DNA of 64,000 nucleotides from Macrothele yani (taxonomy: Eukaryota > Arthropoda > Arachnida > Araneae > Macrothelidae), in NCBI GenBank assembly GCA_039090855.1, contig CM077034.1, positions 12,847,970-12,911,969 of the forward strand, in the 5' to 3' direction. Made by a program: the position numbers and the translations under genes. Of the stretch, positions 22,346-32,699 are shown in pieces (the stretch's first letter is position 1; each line of letters starts with the position of its first letter). The notes beneath the pieces are model-generated. The model did not search any database. It saw only the letters and a list, made by a program, of their open reading frames with translations, and was not told where the DNA came from.

Positions 22346-23639
22346 ATACCTTACTTTCGGCTTTATGTCTGACCAACTTTCTTCCCATGAGCGGCTGGCT
22401 ATGTGGACCAAAGCTGTTTCACTAGCAGCCTCGAGTTTTTGACGTTCCCCCTTGAGAGGAGGGGCAAGGCGGTACTGATTGACAGCCATGACAATGGGAT
22501 TAGACTAATAGCCCTGTGCCTCTGGTAAGAGCAGAGAGGGGTGTTTGTTTTTGCTTGTGTCTCACACCCATGGTACGACACATCCAATGTTCCTGGGGTC
22601 ATGAAATAGTTACATATAAAGTTAGTTTCATAGCCTCCAGCATAAGCATACACAAACCGGAATCACATCTACAATGTAAAAATAAGCGTTTATTCACTAA
22701 CAATTACTCTAACCTATTTTTGGTCGATCGAGGTTTATCGTTTTCATTTAATTTCCTTTCTTTATATGACTTGGAAAAAAACAGATATCGTTTGCTGAGG
22801 CTTAGTAGGCAGAAGTTTTTGCGAACATGAATATATTTGTGTCCTCTAAAAATACAATCAACACCTAGCCTCCCCTTCGATAGAAAGTGCATTTTTGTGT
22901 GATCTCATGTGAAAAGAAATGTGGTGTAGACTTCAAATTCAAATTTCTTTGCATTGAACAGTTTCATTGCCTGTAATTGCTATTTATTCGGATCAGTACT
23001 GTGTGCTTACATTTGTAATGTGTGTTATACACCAAGCAGTCATCAGTAATTTAAATAAATACCGAATAGTCTGAATGTTTACCCTCTAGAAGTCTTACAT
23101 TTATATGCATGCATTAGTTATAAAACTGTGTTTATCTGGGAAACGAGAAATAAATAGAATCAAAAGCATACAAATATGTCCTATGCAAATAAACGAAACT
23201 AATTGTTTGAAATAAATTATCGCAAAATGTTTGACCTTTGAAACAGTTGAGTAAGGGTTTATGTTATTTGCAGTGCAATTTTTATGAAACAGTACTGTTA
23301 TCTGATGAGGTTTTTAGGTGAAAATGCCGAAAAGGGGAACAAATAATTGACTTGTCATTTAAAATTAAAAAAAAAATAAATAAAAAATAAAAAACCGTAT
23401 TCCCTCCTCTCCCATTCTCTGTCATGCTACTTCTAAAATTTGAGTGCTTCAGAATTTTTAAGCGTTGAAAAAAGTCCATGGTACTGTTTGAGAAGCAATA
23501 ATTTTATCCTGTTAATCCACCCCCAGAAATGAAATTCTGATCACACCACTACAAAGCAGTTATCAGCGATAATTCATTTCAGCAACACAGAATAGCTGAG
23601 CTGAGTAATTGTAGTATTACACATTTTGCATATTAAATG
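22346..23639. other. AT-rich unannotated stretch
   Basis: No transposon protein, tRNA or splice-flanked coding segment is recognisable. Short open frames exist but have no family features. A poly-A/T-rich segment lies at 23365-23395. Confidence 0.4.
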
Positions 23640-24960
23640 AAACATTGATGAAACTTTTCCTCAGAATGGAGCAAATTCCCTCCATGTCATTCTGGCGTGC
23701 TTTCGAATTTCTTCCACCCATCTCCCACAAGGTTTTTTCTGCGTCCTGTCTTGTTCTTCGGTATCCAGTCTGAAATTTCAGTTCTCCATCACTGGTCCGT
23801 TCTTCTTGCAATATATCCAGCCCCTTGCCATTTCAGGAATTTTATTCGGATGATAACGTCTTCCGCACTTTTCATTCATCTGATCCACGAGTTCCTCTTT
23901 TCATTCCTGGTTACACCAATCATACATCTGTGTATCTTTCTTTGAGTTGTCTGCAGTCTTTGTGTGTATTTTTTAGTTATGCTCCATGTCCGAAATTCGT
24001 AAAAGTGCCCGCGACAAGGATCGAACCCACATCCTTCGGCTCCGGAGCCGAATGCTTTCCCAAATACGTTACACCGACACAATTTATCGCTGCAACTTTG
24101 CCATCTTGATATGTGCTTATCTCTGTAGTATGTCACATAGATTTTTATTTCTTAAGTAAGAACTGGAAAGATGAATTGATTATAAACTTTTCTTTTAAGA
24201 CATAATGTATTTCGCTCTTGAAAATTGTGTTGTGTTTCTTTGAAAAGCACTCCAACCAATTTTTATACGCCGATCAATTTCTTCATCAATCTGACCCTCA
24301 CTTGATATCTGTTGCCAAAGGCAAATGTAGGTATAAATTATCTTCAAATTTTCCCCAACAATTAATAAAGCGTCATTTTTTTGTAAAAGCATTGCACACC
24401 ATTTTTTTTCCTGAAAGTTCACTTTTAATTTCCACTCCATTTCTCTTGTCAGGAATTTCTTGGATGATATTTCTCAGCTCTGAAGGGGTAGTTGCAAAAA
24501 TTACTATGTCATCAGCAAAGGGAAGATGAGTTAAATAATCTACGTTAATATGGATCACCTTGTTTTCCCACTTCAAAGACTGAAAAACATATTGCAATGC
24601 GGCAGTGAAGAGTTTGGGAGATATGGCGGCACCTTTTCTCACTCCGTTTCCAATTTTTATTTGTGCTGTATTCTCAAATATCCGAATATTTGCACTTGCA
24701 TTTTCATAGATGTTATTAACATGTGTGCCTGTTCAATAACGCAGGATTTCAAAGCCATTGTAACTGCTGATGGATTCGCTAAATCAAAGGCTTTTACATA
24801 AACAATAAAAGCCTTACATAATAAGAGTTCATATTCCTTCGTTCTTAAAATTTGTTCGTTTTGTACTTGGATACGATCTATTGAGCTGTAGGCACTCCTG
24901 AATCTAGCCTGTTCTGTTAGTTGAGTCACGTCCAGTGTTGCCTTCAAGAGGTGGGAAAGA
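23640..24960 (-). pseudogene. old RTE-clade LINE reverse transcriptase, heavily decayed
   Basis: Minus-strand fragments in several frames align with the RT of the good copy at 57492-60399: QARFRSAYSSIDRI near 24880, ISPKLFTAALQYVFQSLKWE and LPFADDIVIFATTPSEL near 24540-24620, LWQQISSEGQIDEEIDRR near 24300, QRLQTTQRKIHRCMIGVTR near 23950, then a weak C-terminus at 23640-23800. The FADD active-site box survives although many stops and shifts separate the pieces. Divergence is much greater than in the other RTE copies here, so this is an older insertion. Confidence 0.85.
24006..24078 (-). tRNA. tRNA-Arg(CCG)-like pseudogene or SINE head
   Basis: On the minus strand a 73-base stretch has a B box (GGTTCGATCC), an anticodon arm TCGGCTCCGGAGCCGA with the loop bases CTCCGG, and partly pairing ends. 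The A-box region (TGTAACGTATTTGG) is degraded and the acceptor stem imperfect, so a functional tRNA is unlikely. It sits inside the decayed RTE copy, which suggests retroposition. A tRNA-derived SINE remnant is the alternative. Confidence 0.5.
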
Positions 24961-25109
24961 ACTTTTGTAAAGATTTTATGAATCGATGATAGGAGGCTGA
25001 ATTACGCACACACACACACAGACGCCCTGACGATCGTAGCGGTATCAATGTACCAATTAGGAAAAGTGCTATCCTATATTTACCAACCCGCTGGACCGGC
25101 GTGGTGAGG

Positions 25110-27015
25110 GTGATCAGAAAAGTTCCACATAGGAAAAGTCTCTCTTTAGAAAAGTTCCAAAGTCCCCACTTTCGGAAAAGTCCCCCAGAGGGAAACGCCC
25201 CCCCCCTGTAACGTACCAGGAGATGTGACGTACCTGCCCGAAGGACGCACACGACATAAAGGCAGATAGGAATCAGAATAAAACGTCCGCGTAGCTCAAT
25301 TGGTAGAGTGGCTTATTCCGGAATGAGGGGATCCGGGTTCGAATCCTGGCGTGGACAGAAATGACGGAGAAATTTACTTTGTTATAATGGCGCCCGAACT
25401 ATCCGGATGACCCGACCGTTCAAAATCTCGCATTGGTGTGATGTTCTTTCCACACAGTGAGATAGGAAAATCAAGAGAATCCCTTCTCCAGCACTTCGAA
25501 AAAGAAAAAAAAAAAATAAGGGGGAGATGATGTAACGTACCAGGAGATGTGACGTACCTGCTCGAAGGACGCACACGACATAAAGGCAGATAGGAATCAG
25601 AATAAAACGTCCGCGTAGCTCAATTGGTTGAGTGACTTATTCCGGAATGAGGGGATCCGGGTTCGAATCCTGGCGTGGACAGAAATGACGGAGAAATTTA
25701 CTTCGTTATACCCCTTTTTCAGTCAGGGACCATGCACATATTGCTTTTGACACAAAATATCGAACATGGAGATTTCCGGGGTGTTTAAAACAAGATGTAG
25801 CAAAACAGCGTGCACAAATATGTAGGGGAAATTTCCGGGGACGGCATTTCAAAAATTTATCGCTGTTTATAGTAAAAAAACTGTCTTGAAAGTGGCTTAA
25901 TGAGGTAGGAGAAATTTCCCAGTTACAGTATTTCTACTCTTACAGTGGTTTTTAATGGAAAAACGTGTCTTACAGTCAGCAGGCTGACGGGTGGAGGAAT
26001 ATTCCGGTTTAGTATTTCAACTCTTAACGCGCTTTTTTGTGAAAAACGGTCTTACAATCAGCAGGCTGAAGGGGTGGGGGGATTCCGGTATCGGCGTTTC
26101 GACTTTCAGGTTGGGGTGGGGGAAATTTCCGGTGTTATCATTTCTATTTTGATCCACTTTAAAACAACATTCAGCCGTACAAGTTTACACAAATATGTGG
26201 GAAAATTTTCTGGGTTGGCATTTCAAACCTTTATCACAGTTTACAGTACTGCAAATAGCTGGATGAGGTGGGGGAAATTTCCGGGTCCGGTGGTAGGCAA
26301 TGATAATTTGAAAACATAGAAAATTTGAAAGGCTTGGAAATTGTCGTTTGCATGCAATACTTTTGAGGATACAAGCCCCCCCCCCCCCCCCAAGTCGTCA
26401 CGTTACTTATACAGAGTCACAAAAATGTTCTGAATTAACGTTTATTGTAATAGAATACGTGTAGCAATTAAGAAAACGAAAACTCTTCAGGAGTGGAATG
26501 ACCGAGTGCACCACGTGTCAAATTCGTATTTTAGTTATTGTTGACATTTTACGTGCGGTCCCGGGCCTTCGGAACAAAAGAAATATACCTGGCCGGGCTT
26601 TCCAAATATAGGCCCATGCAGACCTCTAGGCTGAGCCCCCCCCCCGGAATTTTCCCCACCCTGTCAGCCTGCCGATTGCAAGACCGTTTTTTCACTAAAT
26701 AGCACGGTAACAGTTGCAACACTTGCCCGGAAATTTCCCCCACCCCATCCAGCCACCTGCAAGACAGTTTTTTACTATAAACAGCGAAAAATGTTTGAAT
26801 GCCGACCTCGGAATTTTTCCCCCACATATTTGTTCAAGTTGTTTGTCGGCCTCTTTTTTTAAACAGCTGGAAATGGAAATGATTACACCGGAAATCTCCC
26901 CCACATTCGATATTTTGTGTCAAATGCAATTTGTGCATGGTCCCTGAGTGAAAAAGGTGGGGGAGTTTTCCTATGGGGAACTTCTCCTGTGGGGACTCTT
27001 GCGTCCATCGTGGTG
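25110..27015. repeat. large imperfect palindrome (fold-back element) of about 1.4 kb plus an inserted TRIM
   Basis: Once the TRIM at 25207-25710 is removed, the left arm reads GGAAAAGTCCCCC, then TTTTTCAGTCAGGGACCATG, then ATATCGAACATGGAGATTTC. The right arm ends with the reverse complements: CATTCGATATTTTGTGTC, CATGGTCCCTGAGTGAAAAA and GGGGGAGTTTTCC near 26900-26975. Inside both arms are decayed ~75-100 bp units with GGAAATTTCCGGG, CTGTTTATAGTAAAAAACTG and CAGCAGGCTGA. The unpaired middle is about 26330-26560. No transposase is seen. A fold-back or long-inverted-repeat transposon is the simplest reading. Confidence 0.75.
25207..25710 (+). mobile_element. TRIM copy T1: LTR-internal-LTR, tRNA-like sequence in each LTR
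   Basis: LTRs at 25207-25386 and 25531-25710 (180 bp each) begin TGTAACG and end CGTTATA. Each contains a tRNA-like domain (about 25287-25359 and 25611-25683) with A box TAGCTCAATTGG, B box GGTTCGAATCC and a 7 bp acceptor stem GTCCGCG/CGTGGAC. The 144 bp internal part starts one base after the LTR with TGGCGCCCGAAC, complementary to the 3' end of tRNA-Lys(UUU). It ends with a polypurine tract, AATAAGGGGGAGATGA. Flanks are CCCC on both sides, compatible with a 4 bp duplication but low complexity. There is no coding capacity. Confidence 0.9.
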
Positions 27016-27019
27016 AGTT

Positions 27020-27175
27020 ATTGTAAAGCCTCCCTCTCCCCTTTCCCCAAAATGTCCCCGTAGGAGATGGGTGGATGAAATTGGAAATCAGGCTGTATGG
27101 AGAAAACTGACTGAAGACGGACGGTTGTGTTAAAAGACATGACGAAACCTTCGTGACGATCTTAATTATTCCTGA
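27020..27175 (+). pseudogene. possible 3' remnant of an RTE-like LINE
   Basis: RRWVDEIGNQAVWRKLTEDGRL near 27065-27125 resembles the C-terminus GRWVDEIRKYAG..WRKLGETF of the RTE copies in this window. Similarly, 25070-25105 (CCAACCCGCTGGACCGGCGTGG) resembles the RTE 5' leader at 60480-60500. The fold-back element may have inserted into or between RTE debris. Short and diverged. Confidence 0.4.
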
Positions 27176-27177
27176 TG

Positions 27178-27178
<1 letters not shown>

Positions 27179-27226
<48 letters not shown>
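27179..27226 (+). repeat. (AC)n microsatellite
   Basis: About 24 uninterrupted AC repeats directly upstream of a SINE head. Confidence 0.97.
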
Positions 27227-27227
<1 letters not shown>

Positions 27228-27230
27228 AAC

Positions 27231-27467
27231 CACGCCACCCCGGTGGAGTCGTCGTCTAAGCCCTAACTTCAGACCATTGGTCCGAGGTTGGTCCGGGTTC
27301 GAAACTCTGACGAGGAATGGATGTTGTGTTTGTCTTACGACAACGGCTCTCCAGCATTCCCCTTTCCACGGAAGTAGTGGCTCTAAATAAAAGTCGTGCG
27401 ACTGCTTATAGCCCATTGAATTGCTGAAGGCGGTCGTTCTTCAATCGAAAAAAAAAAAAAAAAAAAA
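27231..27467 (+). mobile_element. tRNA-derived SINE, diverged copy
   Basis: The head carries GGTCCGGGTTCGAAACTC. The body GGATGTTGTGTTTGTCTTAC to GACTGCTTATAGCCCATTGA matches the family but with many substitutions, and it ends in A18-20. The head starts next to the AC microsatellite, so no target duplication can be judged. Confidence 0.85.
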
Positions 27468-28305
27468 TTACAAGAGTGCCGCTTTGCTATTCTGGCTGAC
27501 TCAAATGAGTTATCGCATATCCAAATGATTTGTAGTGGCGAATTCAGAATTTAATTTCTGGGGTTGAGGCGACAATGTATGAATATTGGTTTGCAAGTGC
27601 GTCATTGATCGTAATTTTTTTTCCAGTGCTTTAGTTTCCTGAAACATACGTTTATCAAGAAACAAGGTCGATGTTAGAGGGAAGAAAGGATGATAATTTT
27701 TTATTTGAAGAACAGCATTTAGGGATTTTTCCTTTTGGATTTATTCCTTTTTGAAATGCGTACTTTGTTCACTGTGTACACTGTTTCACATTAATTTCAC
27801 AGTACCCTGCTGTGTTTTTCCAGTTTTATCCACATTTCTGTTTGTAATTTGAAATGACATTTGTCTTGCCTTTTCTGGAACACTTGTCATGCGAATCTGT
27901 TCTCTTTTTTCTTCCCATGGTTGAGAGTTCGTTTCATCACATTCCCAAGATTTCCATCACGGTCCATCCGTTATTTATCAGGAACAACGTACCGCATTTT
28001 CTTCATAATCGAAACACATTTACATAAGTTATCACTCAGAATGGCCTTTATATGGATTCCCGCGCCTATGTCTTGAACTTTGGTGTAATTTCTATTAAAT
28101 TATATAAAGTTTTACTAAAAATAATAAGCGTGCCACGTAACATTACGAGTTCTCTCAGTAAAACGTTTTCTCAACTTCTCCCACGCCATTGACATTCGTA
28201 TTAATTTATCAACCGTCAAATATGATTGACGATTCCTGCCACCCCTGCTTGGCTCGTCCCTGGTTCCCGATCCAATTCTCATTACAGGGTCAAGAAACTG
28301 CAATT
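27468..28305. other. AT-rich unannotated stretch
   Basis: No recognisable transposon protein, RNA gene or exon. The last few bases (CAATTTTCAT at 28300-28310) form the target duplication of the following LINE copy. Confidence 0.4.
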
Positions 28306-29288
28306 TTCATCATCATCATCATCATCATCATTGCCAACCATTATCAATCCACTGCTGGACGAAGGTCTCCCCAAGTTTCCTCCACAACGGTCTGTCTTGT
28401 GCCAGTCTCCTCCATGTCACTCCCGCATATTTACGAATTTCATCCACCCATCTCCCATGTGGTCTTTTTCTGGGTCTTTTCCTGTCCCTTGGAATCCAAT
28501 CTAAAATTTCGGCTGTCCATCTATGGTCTGTCCTTCTGGCAGTATGTCCAGCCCATTGCCATTTCAGGGATTTAACTCTGATCATGATGTCTTCCACTCT
28601 CGTCATTTTTCGGATCCACGAGTTCCTCTTCTTATCTCTCCTGGTTACACCAAGTATGCACCTCTCCATGCTGCTTTGAGTTGTCTGCAGCCTTTGTATG
28701 TCTCTTTTAGTTAAGGTCCACGTCTCTGCACCATACGTAAGCACTGGAAGGATGCATTGATCAAACACTTTTCTTTTAAGACATAATGGCATATTGCTCT
28801 TGAAAATTATGCTGTTTCTTCCAAAAGCTCTCCAGGCAAGTTTTGTACGCCGATTAATTTCTTCATCAATGTGACCCTCACTTGATATCTGCTGTCCAAG
28901 ATAAACGTACGTGCCTGTTATCTCCAGCTTTTCTCCATCAATCGATAAATCTTCATTTCTTGTAAAAGCATTGAACATCACTTTTGTCTTCTGAAAGTTC
29001 ATTTTTAATCCCACTTCTTTACTCTTGTCAGCAAGTTCCTGGATCATACTCTGCAGCTCTGATGGGGTAGTTGCAAAAATGACTACGTCATCAGCAAAAC
29101 GAAGGTGGGTTAGATAATCTCCATTAATCTTTATCCCTTTGTTTTCCCAGTTCAGTGATTGAAAGACATTTTCCAATGTGGCATTAAAGAGCTTCGGAGA
29201 TATGGTGTCACCTTGTCTCACTCCCTTTCCAATTTTTATGTGTGTTGTATTTTCAAACAGCCGAATCTTTGCACTTGCATTTTCAATT
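28306..29288 (-). pseudogene. 5'-truncated RTE LINE copy with intact C-terminal RT frame
   Basis: The minus-strand frame from 29293 to 28328 is uninterrupted (321 codons). It begins in the RT domain (NASAKIRLFENTTHIK) and includes VRQGDTISPKLF, RFADDVVIFATTPSE and the C-terminal HTARRTDHRWTAEIL and GETFVQQWID. The 3' end is an ATC microsatellite tail at about 28306-28330. The 5' truncation is at 29288, and CAATTTTCAT on both sides gives a 9-10 bp target duplication. It lacks the endonuclease and half the RT, so it is a dead-on-arrival insertion, nearly identical to the copy at 57492. Confidence 0.93.
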
Positions 29289-29577
29289 TTCATACGGCCC
29301 CTAAAACGTTTGTGGCTAGTTGTCCGAACCTAAATCTTGACCAGATAGTTGAAATTGAAGCCTTTCCTGATGAAATAATGAAAATAAGGCAATGATTTTA
29401 ACAGACGTAAGAGATAGTCGATAGTTGGCATTTTCGAGAAGTGGGCATTTTCCCGTGAGCATTCTTTCATACATTGAAACAATAGGTTTACTTTCAAGAC
29501 ACTGGAAAATTTTGAAGTGCAGAAATTAAAAGAGGTTTTTTTATATAGACGTATGCGTTGTTATCCAAAATAGGCTG

Positions 29578-29796
29578 GTTTTTTTTTTATTGGAAGGTTT
29601 AACCACCACCGTGAGCAACTCAATGGGCTATAAGCAGTCGCCCCTCCCTAATTTAGGGTCACTGGTTCCACGGAAGGGAGAGAGCCAGTGCCGTAAGACA
29701 AACACAACATCCATGCCTCACCGGGATTCGAACCCGGACCCTTTTCGGACGAATGATCAGAGGCCATTGCTTAGACCACAGCGTCACCGGGGCGGC
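29578..29796 (-). mobile_element. tRNA-derived SINE, monomeric copy
   Basis: Minus-strand head with GGGTTCGAATCCCGG, single body, A-rich tail (T run on + near 29579-29588). The target duplication is perfect: CCAAAATAGGCTG at 29565-29577 and 29797-29809. A clean single-body reference for the arrays. Confidence 0.95.
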
Positions 29797-30059
29797 CCAA
29801 AATAGGCTGTATACGGAGTGCTCAATCAATACTGGTTACAGGGAGTTTAATAATTAAGTTTCCAAAATTTTTTTTATACTGGAGCGTTAGTTTAGCAGTT
29901 TATCGTTTAAAGTATTTTACTATCTAGTCGTCATGCCTCTCAGGTATTCTGTAAGTTACAAGGTAAATACTTGCTATGTGCACATATGTTAACGAAAGGT
30001 ATAGTAAAAGCCTGAGAAGAAATTAAAAAATTGTCGTGCGACGCAATTCTACTTCTACC

Positions 30060-31015
30060 GTTTCACATAGCCCTGATGTGTTTTCCTCTAAGAGCCCGCC
30101 ATAGGGGATAGTGAGTAATCGTGGGACCTTTTGTTCGCACTCCTTGGGTCACATGATTTTGTTTGGTTAAACTCCATTCATCAATTAACAACTGACATGG
30201 CGGCGTGTCTTCGGTTACCACGCAGAGGAAAGGAACAAACGTCTTAACTCGCTCTTGCAGGTGTTGGCTGAAAGCAGCCAATGGGATGGCTGGCGTCCTC
30301 TGTACCTGATCCGATTGGTCGCTTGACCCTCCCAAAGGGAGAGGAGTTCTGAGCGTCCATTTTGATTTTCGAGAGAAGCTCTCTCGCAAAAATGAACTGC
30401 TAGAGGAAGGCAAAAAAAAAAAAAAAAAAGAAGGTTGCTGGCTGTTAAGTCAAAAATGGCTCAGAACGCTTTTGACCATCAGAGAGTGAGGCTAGATGGA
30501 TACCCGCCACCGTGGGAGCTACAATTTGCCGGAAAATTGCTGATGACACCACCACCGAGAACTCCGGGATTTGTGCTGTCTTTGTACGAATACACCTCTT
30601 GCAGCCGATGCCCTGCAAAGCTGATGTCCTCCGGAGTGCCCATACCATAATTGTTTCCGAGAGGAGCTAACCCTAGGGTTAAATAAGCACCCTGAAGCAC
30701 GTCCTGGCCGACTAGTAACAGCCGACTCACCCATATAGCACCTAATCCTAATGCCTCGCTGAAAGCTTTTACCATTGGAACCTGCGATACCAGAAGAAGA
30801 TGGAGGAGCGTTGTCATCAAATACAATCGCACAGAAATGTCGACCCAGCGACAGCTGGAGGAACCACCAGCGAAACCGACAGGCCGGCCAAAAATTTTGG
30901 GTGAAAATAAGTTTTCCGGACTGCAACTACTCCCTGCGAGCTGACTGTATGGACTGTGCTAATAATAACAATAAGAAACAACTGGACACCAAGAATGGAT
31001 GTCTTCCTTGATTAC
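30060..31015. other. unexplained higher-GC segment with two CCAAT-type motifs
   Basis: 30060-30420 contains AGCCAATGGG (about 30277) and the inverted form GATTGGTCGC (about 30313), followed by an A18 run at 30412-30429. From 30440 to 31010 several frames stay open for 60-135 codons on both strands, but none shows a domain I recognise and none is clearly preferred. It could be a promoter with a decayed first exon, a retrocopy or part of an unknown repeat. Confidence 0.3.
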
Positions 31016-31470
31016 GTATGTAAGTCGTCTTTTTATTGGCTTTTATCATCATAATACGGCTAATGGTTTGTTTTTTTTTGTTAGGGGGTAAAAATTTGCT
31101 GAAAATTTTAAGAACGAAGCATTACTGAGGGGAGGAAAGTGTAGCTGACAAGGAAATAAATACAGCATTTATCTGGTGTGTAGCTCAATGAAATGAAAAT
31201 TCTTTAGATAGGAATGGGTGGTAATTAAAATCACTCATGATGTTCTTTTTGTAATGCCCTCAAAAATTCTGAAAATGTGAGAGGCATGTGAAACAGAATC
31301 TAACTGAAACAGGCTTAAATGTATCAACAGGAATTGCTATGACATAAGAAAAAATAATTGATTTCGATACAATATTAGTACAATTTTGTTCTACTGTTGT
31401 TGTTTTTTTAAACCACATGTTGTTATTGTTTTACAAATAAATATAGGCATTAGCCTTTCAAAAAACCAAA
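31016..31470. other. AT-rich unannotated stretch
   Basis: No supportable feature. Confidence 0.4.
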
Positions 31471-31473
31471 TTT

Positions 31474-32694
31474 TTGGTACGAATTGGCAATTCAGTTTTC
31501 TTGATGTCTCCTAAACTTCTGAGCAATGGCACTCATCGCCCAACGCTTGGCTACGGAGAAGCCTACTTGCAAGACTTTATGGTAGACATAAACAACATAC
31601 ATGAAGACATTAAATTTGCGATGGAAATAGAAAATCAAGGAGAGTTACCATATTTAGATGTACTTGTGAAGAAATCGATTTCAGGTACACTCATTACCAA
31701 AGTCTACTATAAACCCATGCACGTACCTAACCCTATTCCACCAGGATCAGCCAACCCAACAACACACAAGTATGCTCTATTCAAATACCGGGCGCCGCCC
31801 CGGTGGCGCAGTGGTCTAAGGCGCTGGCCTCTGATCATTCGTCCGTAAGGGGTCCGGGTTCGAATCCCGGTCAGGCATGGATGTTGTGTTTGTCTTACGG
31901 CACTGGCTTTCTCCCTTCCCTGGAACCAGTGACCCTAAATTAGGGACGGGCGACTGCTTATAGCCCATTGAGTTGCTCACGGTGGTCGTTAAACCTCCAA
32001 TAAAAAAAAAAAAAAAAAAAAAAAAATACCGGGCTAAAAGAGCCAAAGATTTTTGCACCTTGAAATCCGACTATGATGCCGAAATTAAGTCTTTGAAAGA
32101 TCTTGCCTTTGCAGGAGGGTTTGACGTCTCCCGCGTAGAGGACACAATAGCGAAAGTTGAAGCCAACACACTTGCTACACCGAACAGAAGAGCACCTTTA
32201 AAATTTGTTGGTTCGATCCCTACATCCCAAAAATATCTTATTTTATTAAAAATCACTTTCATAAGAAAGGATTGGATGTCGGCCTTAAAGCTTCTAAACA
32301 CATGGCAACCGTCCTCAGCACAGCAAGAAGTAATAGTACCTTGAAGCTCACAGATGCGGGCATCTATTGCATCCCATTGTTATACCCAGACTCCTCAACT
32401 AAATTTTACGTAGGTCTCACAAAAAGGTCATTTGAGAAGAGAATGAATGAGCATAAGAGGGATGTTGCACAAAAGAAACTTTCTACGTCACTTGCCAAAG
32501 AAGTAGCTAACCATCAAGCTCAACCCCAATGGCAGAATATCTCGAAGATCGCACCATATGGAGACGCAAGAACAGCCGCCATAACGGAAACAGTTGAGAT
32601 ATTAACGAAACAGGATGTATGCAACACCGATGTCTCTTTAGAACTACCGGTGGCTTGGAACCATCTGCTAGGCATCGCAAGATGGTCTTCATGA
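31474..32694 (+). pseudogene. Penelope-like element: RT C-terminus and GIY-YIG endonuclease, split by a SINE
   Basis: Before the SINE the frame encodes the end of a Penelope-type RT (IKFAMEIENQGELPYLDVLV, then VYYKP). After the SINE it resumes with RAKDFCTLKSDYDAEIKSL. A frameshift near 32243 moves it to the frame encoding the GIY-YIG domain: DAGIYCIPL at about 32356, FYVGLTKRSFEKRMNEHKRD, then an all-helical end at 32694. GIY, the YVG triad and Arg/His positions are intact. The catalytic RT core is absent. Penelope elements retrotranspose using the GIY-YIG nuclease to nick target DNA; this copy is dead. A related but different copy lies at 44451-45760. Confidence 0.85.
31794..32023 (+). mobile_element. 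tRNA-derived SINE inside the Penelope-like fragment
   Basis: The best-preserved full unit: head GGTGGCGCAGTGGTCTAAGG (A box) with GGTTCGAATCCC (B box), one 135 bp body, and A24-28. The target duplication is perfect: AAATACCGGGC at 31783-31793 and 32024-32034. Removing it reunites the Penelope frame region KYR..RAK. Confidence 0.97.
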
Positions 32695-32699
32695 TTCTA

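Noticed and set aside
25287..25359. Stand-alone functional tRNA gene
   Set aside because: The tRNA-like sequence sits at the same place in every TRIM LTR, so it is annotated as part of the element; the 6-base anticodon loop is also unusual.
28189..28714. Plus-strand frames at the RTE loci (for example MVCPSGSMSSPLPFQGFNSD)
   Set aside because: These are antisense shadows of the LINE C-terminus and repeat at every RTE copy.
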